Positions 1 to 8,701 of a stretch of 64,000 nt of DNA are shown here, one piece after another; the first letter of the stretch is position 1; each line of letters begins with the position of its first letter. This stretch comes from Winogradskyella sp. MH6. GTDB taxonomy: Bacteria; Bacteroidota; Bacteroidia; Flavobacteriales; Flavobacteriaceae. Made by a program: the position numbers and the translations under genes. Where the stretch lies: positions 930,001 through 994,000 of the forward strand of contig NZ_CP094494.1 of the NCBI RefSeq assembly GCF_022810765.1, given 5' to 3'. Below the pieces are notes generated by a model. That model was not told where the DNA came from. It searched no databases and was given only the letters and a program-made list of their open reading frames with translations.

Positions 1-1
1 C

Positions 2-2020
2 TTTATAGATTCTGAAGTTACTGGTGTCGGTACACGTATGTTTTTCAATCCAAATAAGGCTGCTTTCAGAGCAGGATATGTTTCAACAAATCAATGGGAT
101 AATACGAATATTGGATCATACTCTGTTGCTTTTGGAAGTGGTACTACAGCTTCTGGCGAAGTTTCATCTGCATTTGGAGCATTTACAATTGCTTCAGGTC
201 AATTTTCAATGGCATCAGGAGCTGGCACAACAGCATCTGGTCAAACCGCCATAGCGTCAGGAACATCAACAACAGCTTCAGGAGATTATTCTACTGCTTT
301 TGGATATTCAACATTAGCCTCTGGAAACTATTCTACTGTTTTTGGAAATGACAATACCGCTTCAGGAAGATATTCTTCTGTATTTGGAAATAGCAATACT
401 GCACCATCTGCTTATGAAACAGTTATAGGAATTAATAGCACCAACTACACACCAAACTCTACTACAAGTTTTAACAATAATGATAGGTTGTTTGTGGTTG
501 GAAACGGTTCAATGCCTACCATGAGGAGTAATGCATTAACCATATACAAAGATGGCCGAATGACCATTAATGATGCATATACCATGCCAACAATAGATGG
601 CACTGCTGATCAAGTAATGACAACAGATGGTGCTGGTAATGTAACTTTTCAAGATATTGTTGGTGATGGAGATACCCAAAACACCCTAGATCAAGCCTAT
701 AATGAAGGTGGTTCTGGTGCAGGAAACACAATAACGGCTAATGCAGGCGCTGTGACAATTGATGGTACAGATGGTATATTAGTATCAGGGATTTTAGGTT
801 CTGGAGCTACAATTTCTAGTTCTATTGTAAACCCAACAATGTTTTTTAACCCTCGCACTGGATCGTTTAGGTCTGGTACGAGTAGTGGTACATCTTGGGA
901 CGCATCTAATACAGGTACCTTCTCTGTAGCGTTTGGGTCTGGAAATACTGCTTCCGGATATACTAGTACAGCAATAGGGATTTCAAATGTAGCGTCAGGT
1001 GCAAGAGCATTTTCTGGTGGTTCAAACAGTATTTCCTCTGGTCTAGATTCATTCGCATTTGGTCTAGAATGTACTGCTAACGCAACAGGATCAGTTTCTA
1101 TTGGTGTAGATAACACGAGCCATTCATTAGGAGAATTTACTGTAGGAACTTATAGTACGAATTATACAGCCTTTGATACATTTACTTGGAATATCAATGA
1201 TAGGATTTTTTCGGTAGGAAACGGGAGTTCAACATCAGCAAGAAGCAATGCTTTAACTATATATAAGAGTGGAGAGGTAAATATCAATGATGCATATTCA
1301 CTTCCTACTTCCGATGGTACAAATGGCCAAGTCATGACCACAGATGGTGCTGGTAATGTAACCTTCCAAAACCCAACAACAAATACAGACGACCAACAAA
1401 TAGATAACCTTGGCTTAGTCGGGACTGTATTAGGCATTTCCCTTGAAGACGATGGAGTTGCACCTGTGACTGTTGATTTGGCTTCTATCAATACCGATAA
1501 TCAGCAAATAGATAATTTCAGTTTTAATTCCTCTACAAATATCTTAACCTTAGAAATTGAAGATGATGGCCAAGCTGCTCAAACTGTGGATTTATCTAGC
1601 CTTAACCCAACAAAATCCTTAGCTAGAATTACAATGTCGACTAACCAATCTTTAGCAACAAGTGTTTGGCAAAAATTAGATTTCGATACGATTGATTTTG
1701 ATCTTAATTCAGAATTCAACACAACAACAAATCAATTTGTAGTGGGCACAACAGGATACTATCGTATCAATGCATCTTGGCGAAGCTCAGCAACTTCTAC
1801 CTCAACTAATGCTTTTGGTATTGCTATTGTGGTTAACAGCAACATTGAACGCGCCGTAAATTTTAATAATTCAGGAAGTGGCTACATATTTAGATCTATC
1901 AACAGAATACTAGATTTAAATGCTGGAGATATTGTAGAAATCTTTATTCTTCCAACAGGACCAATCGATGTCGAAGCAAATCATATTGTAACCTCTTTCG
2001 AAGTAGAACAAATACAGTAA
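2..2020 (+). CDS. Head-repeat surface protein with C1q-like C-terminal domain (5' partial)
   Basis: The frame is open to the left edge of the window, so the ATG at 38 is internal and the true start lies outside; 672 residues are visible. The visible part holds two copies of a module. Each begins with a MFFNP segment, continues with YadA-head-like repeats of about 14 residues (patterns such as TASGxYSTAFG) and ends in a near-identical block containing RSNALTIYK and QVMTTDGAGNVTFQ. Two DNQQIDN segments follow. The last ~130 residues look like a C1q/TNF-type jelly roll, with TGYYRINASW near its middle. I see no T9SS sorting domain. Proteins of this build are usually secreted fibres or adhesins; that role is inferred. 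A strong terminator follows directly. The repeat and tail assignments rest on pattern recognition only. Confidence 0.8.
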   Translation, partial: FIDSEVTGVGTRMFFNPNKAAFRAGYVSTNQWDNTNIGSYSVAFGSGTTASGEVSSAFGAFTIASGQFSMASGAGTTASGQTAIASGTSTTASGDYSTAFGYSTLASGNYSTVFGNDNTASGRYSSVFGNSNTAPSAYETVIGINSTNYTPNSTTSFNNNDRLFVVGNGSMPTMRSNALTIYKDGRMTINDAYTMPTIDGTADQVMTTDGAGNVTFQDIVGDGDTQNTLDQAYNEGGSGAGNTITANAGAVTIDGTDGILVSGILGSGATISSSIVNPTMFFNPRTGSFRSGTSSGTSWDASNTGTFSVAFGSGNTASGYTSTAIGISNVASGARAFSGGSNSISSGLDSFAFGLECTANATGSVSIGVDNTSHSLGEFTVGTYSTNYTAFDTFTWNINDRIFSVGNGSSTSARSNALTIYKSGEVNINDAYSLPTSDGTNGQVMTTDGAGNVTFQNPTTNTDDQQIDNLGLVGTVLGISLEDDGVAPVTVDLASINTDNQQIDNFSFNSSTNILTLEIEDDGQAAQTVDLSSLNPTKSLARITMSTNQSLATSVWQKLDFDTIDFDLNSEFNTTTNQFVVGTTGYYRINASWRSSATSTSTNAFGIAIVVNSNIERAVNFNNSGSGYIFRSINRILDLNAGDIVEIFILPTGPIDVEANHIVTSFEVEQIQ

Positions 2021-2064
2021 CAACATTTAAACATAATTGGATTGTCTTCAATTATATTTTTTCC

Positions 2065-2100
2065 AAAGAAAGCCGAAGTAGGGATCGGCTTTCTTTTTTT
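2065..2100 (+). terminator. Intrinsic terminator after the head-repeat gene
   Basis: A 12-bp stem (AAAGAAAGCCGA / TCGGCTTTCTTT) is followed by an unbroken T tract, 45 bp past the stop codon. Confidence 0.9.
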
Positions 2101-2124
2101 AAAACATTACTAAATCTTAACATT

Positions 2125-2661
2125 ATGAAAAGAGCAAATTTCTTGAAGTCTATAGGTGGATTAAGTATTTTAACTTTTTTACCTCAACCGAGCTATGCAA
2201 GCACAATGTCTTATCTTGATAAGCTAAAGTCTAAAATTATCAGAAAAGACGAAGGTGAAGTCTTAAATGTAATTGGTGATATACAAACGCACAAGCTGGT
2301 CGGTAGTGAAACCGACAATCAAATTGTGGAATGGGAGGATAATGTGGAACCTGGTACCGGAATTCCTCCACATATTCATACTAAGGAAGATGAAATTTTT
2401 AGAGTTATAAAAGGACAGGTTGAAATAATGGTAGATGGTAAAACGTCTATTTTAAAAGCTGGTGACACAGCATTTGCTCCAAAAAATTTACCGCATTCAT
2501 GGAAAGTGGTAGGCACAGAAAAAGCCACCATGATCACCACTGCTTTTCCTGCAGGAATTGAAATTATGTTTAGAAAATTAGCAGATTTACCGCCTGGACC
2601 ACCAGATTTTGAAAAAGTAACTGAAATATGTGGTGAACACGGTATTACGTTCGTAAAATAA
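2125..2661 (+). CDS. Secreted cupin-domain protein
   Basis: This 178-residue protein starts with a hydrophobic export signal (MKRANFLKSIGGLSILTFL). It continues as a single cupin domain at about residues 45-150. Both cupin motifs are intact: H83, H85 and E90 followed by G97, and H124 after a G-D-T-A-F-A-P segment. This gives the usual three-histidine, one-glutamate metal site. Such proteins include quercetinase-like dioxygenases and many of unknown substrate, and the sequence does not say which applies here. It is a single-gene unit between two terminators, so context gives no help. Confidence 0.85.
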   Translation: MKRANFLKSIGGLSILTFLPQPSYASTMSYLDKLKSKIIRKDEGEVLNVIGDIQTHKLVGSETDNQIVEWEDNVEPGTGIPPHIHTKEDEIFRVIKGQVEIMVDGKTSILKAGDTAFAPKNLPHSWKVVGTEKATMITTAFPAGIEIMFRKLADLPPGPPDFEKVTEICGEHGITFVK

Positions 2662-2690
2662 ATCACTGTATATTTATCCATAAAACTTAA

Positions 2691-2726
2691 AAGAAAGTCG
2701 ATTCCCATTTCGGCTTTCTTTTTTAT
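2691..2726 (+). terminator. Intrinsic terminator after the cupin gene
   Basis: A 10-bp stem (AAGAAAGTCG / CGGCTTTCTT, one G-U pair) is followed by a T tract. The arms resemble those of the terminator at 2065. Confidence 0.85.
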
Positions 2727-2795
2727 TTTTAGTTGGTCTTTACTTTATTTCAAAGTTTAAGTTTTGTAGTTTTATAGACTTCAAAATTCTAGAAA

Positions 2796-5657
2796 ATGTC
2801 AGAACAAAAACGTCTCTTTTTAGTCGATGCTTACGCGCTTATTTTTCGTGGGTATTATGCTTTTATAAAAAACCCAAGAATTAACTCTAAAGGTGAAGAT
2901 ACTTCAGCCATTATGGGCTTTATGAACTCGCTTTTAGATGTCATCAAACGCGAAAGACCAGACCATTTAGCGGTATGTTTTGACAAAGGCGGAAGTGTAG
3001 ACCGTGTAGAAATGTACGAAGCTTACAAAGCCAATCGTGATGAGACACCAGAAGGTATTCGCACTGCAGTTCCGCATATACACAACATTCTCAAAGCCAT
3101 GCATATTCCAATTATGGTAAAAGAAGGTTTTGAGGCAGATGATGTTATTGGTACGTTGTCCCGTCAAGCGGAAAAAGAAGGTTACAAAACCTTTATGGTC
3201 ACACCAGATAAAGATTTTGCGCAATTAGTTACCGAAAATATTTTTATGTATCGTCCAAAATCATTTGGTGGCGGTTATGAAACTTGGGGAATTCCTGAAG
3301 TTCAGAAAAAGTTTGAAGTTGAAAGACCAGAACAAGTCATTGACTTTTTAGGAATGATGGGTGATGCTAGTGATAACATTCCTGGTTTACCTGGCGTTGG
3401 CGAAAAAACTGCTAAAAAGTTTATTAAAGAATTTGGTAGCATGGAAGGTCTTTTAGCCAACACAAATCAACTAAAAGGTAAGATGAAAGAAAAGGTTGAA
3501 GCTAATGCCGAATTAGGTCGACTTTCAAAAGAACTAGCGAGAATTATGCTTGATGTTCCGGTGGAATTCAACGCTAAAGATTTCGAGTTAGATCATCCAG
3601 ATATAGAAAAAGTAAAAGAAATTTTTCAAGAATTAGAGTTTAGACGTCTTACTGATAATTTCATTAAAACGTTTACCTCAGAAAGCGATAATTCAACTAC
3701 AACGACCAATCAAAATGTCACTTCGAGCGCAGTCGAGAAGTCTCAAACAACAAAAGAAAAAGCATCTGCTGGTGCAGGACAATTCTCATTATTTGGTGGC
3801 GGCGATGATGAATCGCAAACGGATACAAATACATCTTTCACAAGAAATACCGCCGAAAACACAAGCCACTTTTACCAAAGTGTTGCAAGCGGAATGGCAA
3901 CAAAACTGTTTGTAAAAAACCTACTTAACCAAACATCGGTGTGTTTTGACACGGAAACTACAGGCTTAAATCCGTTAACTGCAGAATTAGTTGGGATCGC
4001 ATTTTCTTGGGAAACTGGTAAAGGATTTTACTTACCGTTTCCTGAAAACAAAGATGAAGCACAAGATTTAATTGAAGAATTACGTCCTTTTTTTGAAGCT
4101 GAAAATATTCAGAAAATTGGTCAGAATTTAAAATACGACATCAAGGTTTTAGCTAAATATAATATTGAAGTCAAAGGACCTTTATTCGATACCATGTTAG
4201 CGCACTATTTGATTAATCCAGACATGCGTCACAACATGGATGTGCTATCTGAAACATACCTAAACTACTCGCCTATTTCCATTGAAACATTGATTGGCAA
4301 AAAAGGTAAAAATCAGTTATCAATGCGCGATGTGCCTTTAGACAAACAAACCGAGTATGCTGTAGAAGATGCCGATATTACACTTCAACTTAAAGAACAT
4401 TTTGAAAAAGAATTAGACGAAGCCAATACACAAAAATTGTTTGATGAGATTGAAATCCCATTACTACGTGTTTTAGCTGCTATGGAATTGGAAGGTATCA
4501 ACCTTGACAAAGACTTTTTAAACAGCTTATCAGAGCAATTAAACAGTGACATTGCCAACTTAGAAAAGAGCATTTATGAAGCTGCTGGCGAAGAGTTTAA
4601 CATTGCATCACCAAAGCAATTAGGTGTTATTTTATTTGAAAAAATGAAGTTGGTAGACAAGCCGAAAAAGACCAAAACTGGACAATATTCTACCGCAGAA
4701 GACGTGTTGAGTTACTTGGCAAAAGATCATGAAATTATCCAAAACATTCTTGATTTCAGAGGTTTATCTAAGCTAAAAAGCACGTATGTAGATGCCTTAC
4801 CGCTTCAAGTTGAAGAAGCTACAGGTCGCGTACATACAGATTATATGCAAACCGTTGCCGCAACTGGTCGTTTAAGTAGTAATAATCCTAATTTACAGAA
4901 CATCCCTATTCGTACCGAACGTGGTCGACAAGTACGAAAAGCATTCGTACCTCGTAACGAAGATTTTACGTTATTAGCTGCCGATTATTCTCAAATTGAA
5001 TTACGTATTATCGCAGCGTTAAGTGAAGAAGAAACGATGATTGAAGCCTTTAAACATGGCGAAGACATTCACGCATCAACTGCTTCAAAAGTATTTAATG
5101 TTGCTATTGAAAACGTTACCAGAGAGCAACGTAGTAATGCAAAAACAGTTAACTTCGGGATAATTTATGGTGTGTCGGCATTTGGATTAAGTAACCAAAC
5201 TGATTTATCACGTAGTGAAGCCAAAGAGTTAATTGACACGTACTATGAAACCTATCCAAAACTGAAAAACTACATCAGCAAACAAGTAGATTTTGCGCGT
5301 GATCATGGTTATGTGCAAACGGTTTTAGGCAGACGCAGATATTTAAAAGATATCAACTCTAGAAATGCTGTGGTACGTGGTGCAGCAGAACGAAATGCAG
5401 TTAATGCACCAATTCAAGGTAGTGCTGCAGACATCATCAAACTAGCAATGATTAATATCTACGAGAAATTAGAAGCTGGCAATTACAAAACCAAAATGCT
5501 ACTACAAGTTCATGATGAATTGGTCTTTGATGTTTACAAACCAGAACTAGATGAGATTTCAAAACTCATAAAAACTGAAATGGAAAATGCATTTACATTA
5601 TCAGTACCATTAGATGTTGAAATTGGTCTTGGCGATAACTGGTTAGAAGCGCATTAA
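2796..5657 (+). CDS. polA: DNA polymerase I
   Basis: The 953-residue protein carries all three Pol I domains. The 5' nuclease occupies about residues 1-290 (LFLVDAYALIFRGYYAF, GDASDNIPGLPGVGEKTAKK). The 3'-5' proofreading domain spans about 365-550, and its DxE pair is intact (D385, E387 in CFDTETTGL), so proofreading should be active. The polymerase domain has motif A at D730 (DYSQIELR), motif B (RSNAKTVNFGIIYG) and motif C with D907/E908 (VHDELVFD). It fills gaps and removes RNA primers during replication and repair. The low-complexity linker at about 295-360 is unusually long and includes residues encoded by a REP-like palindrome (see 3716-3745). It lies 20 bp upstream of the SBF-like transporter and could share its transcript. 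Confidence 0.98.
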   Translation: MSEQKRLFLVDAYALIFRGYYAFIKNPRINSKGEDTSAIMGFMNSLLDVIKRERPDHLAVCFDKGGSVDRVEMYEAYKANRDETPEGIRTAVPHIHNILKAMHIPIMVKEGFEADDVIGTLSRQAEKEGYKTFMVTPDKDFAQLVTENIFMYRPKSFGGGYETWGIPEVQKKFEVERPEQVIDFLGMMGDASDNIPGLPGVGEKTAKKFIKEFGSMEGLLANTNQLKGKMKEKVEANAELGRLSKELARIMLDVPVEFNAKDFELDHPDIEKVKEIFQELEFRRLTDNFIKTFTSESDNSTTTTNQNVTSSAVEKSQTTKEKASAGAGQFSLFGGGDDESQTDTNTSFTRNTAENTSHFYQSVASGMATKLFVKNLLNQTSVCFDTETTGLNPLTAELVGIAFSWETGKGFYLPFPENKDEAQDLIEELRPFFEAENIQKIGQNLKYDIKVLAKYNIEVKGPLFDTMLAHYLINPDMRHNMDVLSETYLNYSPISIETLIGKKGKNQLSMRDVPLDKQTEYAVEDADITLQLKEHFEKELDEANTQKLFDEIEIPLLRVLAAMELEGINLDKDFLNSLSEQLNSDIANLEKSIYEAAGEEFNIASPKQLGVILFEKMKLVDKPKKTKTGQYSTAEDVLSYLAKDHEIIQNILDFRGLSKLKSTYVDALPLQVEEATGRVHTDYMQTVAATGRLSSNNPNLQNIPIRTERGRQVRKAFVPRNEDFTLLAADYSQIELRIIAALSEEETMIEAFKHGEDIHASTASKVFNVAIENVTREQRSNAKTVNFGIIYGVSAFGLSNQTDLSRSEAKELIDTYYETYPKLKNYISKQVDFARDHGYVQTVLGRRRYLKDINSRNAVVRGAAERNAVNAPIQGSAADIIKLAMINIYEKLEAGNYKTKMLLQVHDELVFDVYKPELDEISKLIKTEMENAFTLSVPLDVEIGLGDNWLEAH
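3716..3745. repeat. REP-like palindrome inside the polA reading frame
   Basis: The imperfect palindrome CTTCGAGCGCAGTCGAGAAG sits at 3721-3740, flanked by TGTCA and TCTCA. From memory, TGTCACTTCGAGCGCAGTCG-type elements are dispersed intergenic repeats in flavobacterial genomes. Here the element is translated in frame as part of the inter-domain linker of Pol I, around residues 307-316. Confidence 0.6.
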
Positions 5658-5678
5658 ATTTAAAATCTCTATCGAATT

Positions 5679-6635
5679 TTGAAAATAGACAAATTCGTCA
5701 TTGCTATTATAATTACCGTGATAGCGGCATACATTTATCCTGATTTGGGTAAAGGTGAAAGTGCGCAGGTTTTAAATACTTTGAGTAGTATTGGTATATC
5801 GCTTATTTTCTTTTTCTACGGATTAAAATTAAGTCCGCAACAAATAAAAATAGGCTTAAATAACTGGAAACTACACGTCTTAATTCAGGCGACAACGTTT
5901 ATTGTTTTTCCTTTAATCGTATTGACTATCTATCCTTTAATTACTGAAGATAACAAAGCACTTTGGTTGGCTTTTATGTTTTTAGCAGCGTTACCTTCAA
6001 CAGTGTCATCATCTGTAGTTATGGTATCTATAGCCAAAGGGAATATTCCTGCTGCTATTTTTAATGCGAGTATTTCTGGATTAATTGGTGTGATTCTTAC
6101 ACCGTTATGGATTGGTCTTTTTATGACGTCTACCGGAACAGATTATAGCTTAATCGAAGTCTATCAAAAGTTATTATTAGAAATTTTAGCACCAGTTATT
6201 TTAGGTTTATTATTACGACGCTTTTTAGGCGCTTTTGCTTTAAAACACAGTAAAAAAATTACGCTATTTGATAAAAGTGTTATTTTGTTGATTATCTACA
6301 AAAGCTTTTCTAAATCCTTTTTAGATCGCATTTTTGAAAATTTAAGCCCATTAAAATTACTAGCAGTTTTAGCTGTTGCTATCTTAATCTTTTGGATAGT
6401 ATATTTCTTTATAGGTTTCATCGCAAAACGATTTCATTTTTCTATTGAAGACCGAATCACAGCACAATTTTGTGGTACCAAAAAGTCTTTAGTACACGGT
6501 ACAGTATTTTCTAAAATACTATTTCAAAACGCCTCATTTTTAGGCATTATTTTATTGCCAATTATGATGTTTCATGCATTTCAAATTGTAGCAATAAGTG
6601 TGATCGCTGCTAAGCATGGAAGAAGGGATTTATAA
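5679..6635 (+). CDS. Bile acid:sodium symporter-like (SBF_like, YfeH type) transporter
   Basis: This is a 318-residue, strongly hydrophobic protein with about nine or ten membrane segments. It contains family-typical stretches such as FFYGLKLSPQQIK, ALPSTVSSSVVMVSIAKGN, and FCGTKKSLVHG near the C-terminus. These match the SBF_like (PF13593, YfeH/RCH1) branch of the bile-acid/sodium symporter superfamily, whose physiological substrates are mostly unknown. The start is TTG at 5679: an in-frame stop lies just upstream, and a later ATG would remove the first membrane helix. It follows polA by 20 bp. It ends in a stem shared with the convergent ygiQ-like gene. Confidence 0.85.
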   Translation: MKIDKFVIAIIITVIAAYIYPDLGKGESAQVLNTLSSIGISLIFFFYGLKLSPQQIKIGLNNWKLHVLIQATTFIVFPLIVLTIYPLITEDNKALWLAFMFLAALPSTVSSSVVMVSIAKGNIPAAIFNASISGLIGVILTPLWIGLFMTSTGTDYSLIEVYQKLLLEILAPVILGLLLRRFLGAFALKHSKKITLFDKSVILLIIYKSFSKSFLDRIFENLSPLKLLAVLAVAILIFWIVYFFIGFIAKRFHFSIEDRITAQFCGTKKSLVHGTVFSKILFQNASFLGIILLPIMMFHAFQIVAISVIAAKHGRRDL

Positions 6636-6636
6636 A

Positions 6637-6668
6637 AAGAAGAAAAATTACTTTCGCTTTTTCTTCTT
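6637..6668. terminator. Bidirectional terminator between the transporter and YgiQ
   Basis: An 11-bp stem (AAGAAGAAAAA / TTTTTCTTCTT) with a 10-nt loop lies between two convergent genes. Its right arm also encodes the lysine-rich C-terminus of the YgiQ protein. Confidence 0.6.
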
Positions 6669-8597
6669 ATACTTCACCTTGTCCTTTCGTTGATTAAAAG
6701 GTACAGCATCGTTAAAAGTATGTTTGGTTTTTCCTGGTTTGTTTTTACGCCATTTTTCGGTCTTTTCAGGAAGTAAGACTTTTAATAAATCTTGTCTTCC
6801 TAATTTATTAAGCGTGTTTTTAATCCAAGCTTTGTTTTCATCTTTATACCAGAAGAAAAAACGGTGTTGTTCGTCTTTTTCCTTTCTGGTTTTTGGTGTA
6901 TTTACCTTTTTAAGCGTGTACGGATGGTAACCACTGTAATAAATCACCGTTGCAACCGTCATTGGTGTTGGCGTAAAGCCTTGTACTTGCTCTAGCTGAA
7001 AACCCATATCTTTAGTTTCAGCAGCAAGATTTGCCATATCTTCAACTTCGCAAGCAGGATGATTTGAGATGAAATACGGAATTAACTGTAAGTTCAGTTT
7101 ATTCTTGATATTGATTTTATCAAAACGCTCTTTAAACTTATGAAAATAACTAAACGATGGTTTTCGCATTAATTTTAATACCGGATCGCTAGTATGTTCT
7201 GGCGCTACTTTAAGTCGACCAGAAACGTGCTTGGTCATCACTTCTTCGGTATAATCATCTAACTCTTTTGGATCAGCATTTTTATTGAATTCTGGTACCA
7301 GCATATCGTGTCTGATTCCAGATCCGATAAACGATTTTTTCACCTTCGGATGACTATCAACCGCTTGATATAATTCGGTTAACGGTTTGTGAGAAGTATC
7401 TAAATTGCTACAAATTACTGGCGAAATACAACTCGGCGCGACACATTTATCACAAATGGCTTGCACTTTACCTTTCATTTGATACATGTTTGCACTTGGC
7501 CCACCAATATCAGATAAATAACCTTTGAAATCTGGCATATTCGCCACAGTATCAACTTCTTTTAAGATCGATTCTTTACTACGTGATGCAATAAATTTTC
7601 CTTGATGCGCCGAAATGGTACAAAAACTACAACCACCAAAACATCCACGATGAATGTTGATGGAAAATTTAATCATTTCAAATGCAGGAATTGGTCCGCG
7701 TTTATTGTATTTAGGATGCGGTAAACGTGTGTAAGGCAAATCGAAAGAGGCATCAATTTCTTCCTCTGTCATTGTAGGATACGGCGGATTTATCATCAGC
7801 ATCTTATCACCTACTTTTTGAAAAATTCGTCTTGCAGCTAACTTATTTGATTCTTGCTCTATAATCTTAAAGTTAGATGCGTAAGCCTTTTTATCTTTTA
7901 AACAAGTTTCGTGAGAAGCGATTTCAACATCTTCCCAATTTTTGTTTTTTGGGATATCGTTTTCATCATTAATAAGAATTGCTGTTTGATTTACCGTATT
8001 AATACTTTCAAAAGGAACACCTCGTTCTAACAAACGCACAATTTCACGAAGTGGTTGTTCTCCCATTCCGTACACCAACATGTCTGCTTTAGACGTTTCT
8101 AGAATGGTTGGCATTAATTGATCGCTCCAATAATCGTAATGTGTTACACGACGTAATGAGCCTTCAATGCCTCCAATTAAAACTGGTGTATCTGGCCATT
8201 TTTCTTTTAAAATCTTACTATAAACCGTTGATGCATAATCTGGTCTAAAACCAATTTCGCCATTTGGTGTGTACGCATCTTTATCGCGACGTTTTTTATT
8301 AGCATTGTAGTTGCTAATCATAGGATCCATACAACCACCTGTAACACCGAAGAACAGACGTGGTTTACCCAACTTAACAAAATCCTGAAGATTATCGTTA
8401 ACATTAGGTTGTGGTACGATAGCAACACGTAAACCCATACTTTCTAACAAGCGTCCAATTACTGCAGGACCAAACGTTGGGTGATCTACATAGGCATCTC
8501 CGCTAAACAGGATAACATCTAAGTGTTCCCATCCGCGGATTTTCACCTCTTTATTTGTGGTAGGCAACCAACTAGAAAGTCTTAATTCTTCTTGCAT
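6648..8597 (-). CDS. YgiQ family radical SAM protein
   Basis: The 649-residue protein has the YgiQ arrangement: an N-terminal B12-binding-like region (FSGDAYVDHPTFGPAVIGRLLE), then a radical SAM core with the CxxxCxxC cluster motif in HRGCFGGCSFCTIS. The C-terminal extension is very basic and ends in lysine/arginine runs. Radical SAM enzymes cleave S-adenosylmethionine at a 4Fe-4S cluster; the substrate of YgiQ is not known. A TAnnTTTG box ends 8 bp before the ATG, so the mRNA leader is probably only a few nucleotides. The ABC-F gene upstream is on the same strand, about 100 bp away. Confidence 0.93.
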   Translation of the reverse strand: MQEELRLSSWLPTTNKEVKIRGWEHLDVILFSGDAYVDHPTFGPAVIGRLLESMGLRVAIVPQPNVNDNLQDFVKLGKPRLFFGVTGGCMDPMISNYNANKKRRDKDAYTPNGEIGFRPDYASTVYSKILKEKWPDTPVLIGGIEGSLRRVTHYDYWSDQLMPTILETSKADMLVYGMGEQPLREIVRLLERGVPFESINTVNQTAILINDENDIPKNKNWEDVEIASHETCLKDKKAYASNFKIIEQESNKLAARRIFQKVGDKMLMINPPYPTMTEEEIDASFDLPYTRLPHPKYNKRGPIPAFEMIKFSINIHRGCFGGCSFCTISAHQGKFIASRSKESILKEVDTVANMPDFKGYLSDIGGPSANMYQMKGKVQAICDKCVAPSCISPVICSNLDTSHKPLTELYQAVDSHPKVKKSFIGSGIRHDMLVPEFNKNADPKELDDYTEEVMTKHVSGRLKVAPEHTSDPVLKLMRKPSFSYFHKFKERFDKINIKNKLNLQLIPYFISNHPACEVEDMANLAAETKDMGFQLEQVQGFTPTPMTVATVIYYSGYHPYTLKKVNTPKTRKEKDEQHRFFFWYKDENKAWIKNTLNKLGRQDLLKVLLPEKTEKWRKNKPGKTKHTFNDAVPFNQRKDKVKYKKKKRK

Positions 8598-8604
8598 AAC
8601 GGCA

Positions 8605-8612
8605 CAAAGGTA
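8605..8612 (-). promoter_or_regulatory. -7 promoter box for ygiQ
   Basis: On the minus strand this reads TACCTTTG, a perfect TAnnTTTG. Transcription would start about 4 nt upstream of the ATG. Confidence 0.5.
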
Positions 8613-8701
8613 GTTAGAAAATACAACTTAATCAGTTGAAGATTTGTTAAACCACACAAATCCAAATTACTATAAAATGTTCAATACGTTCGGTTTTAAG
8701 A

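Noticed and set aside
38..40. ATG at 38 as the start of the head-repeat gene
   Set aside because: The frame is open to base 2, and the segment before the ATG (FIDSEVTGVGTR) aligns with the one before the second MFFNP module, so the ATG is internal.
697..1116. 139-residue antisense frame within the head-repeat gene
   Set aside because: It arises from the repetitive serine/glycine coding of the real gene and has no recognisable domain.
1..2020. Phage tail fibre reading of the head-repeat protein
   Set aside because: No other phage genes lie to the right; the left side is not visible, so it stays unproven.
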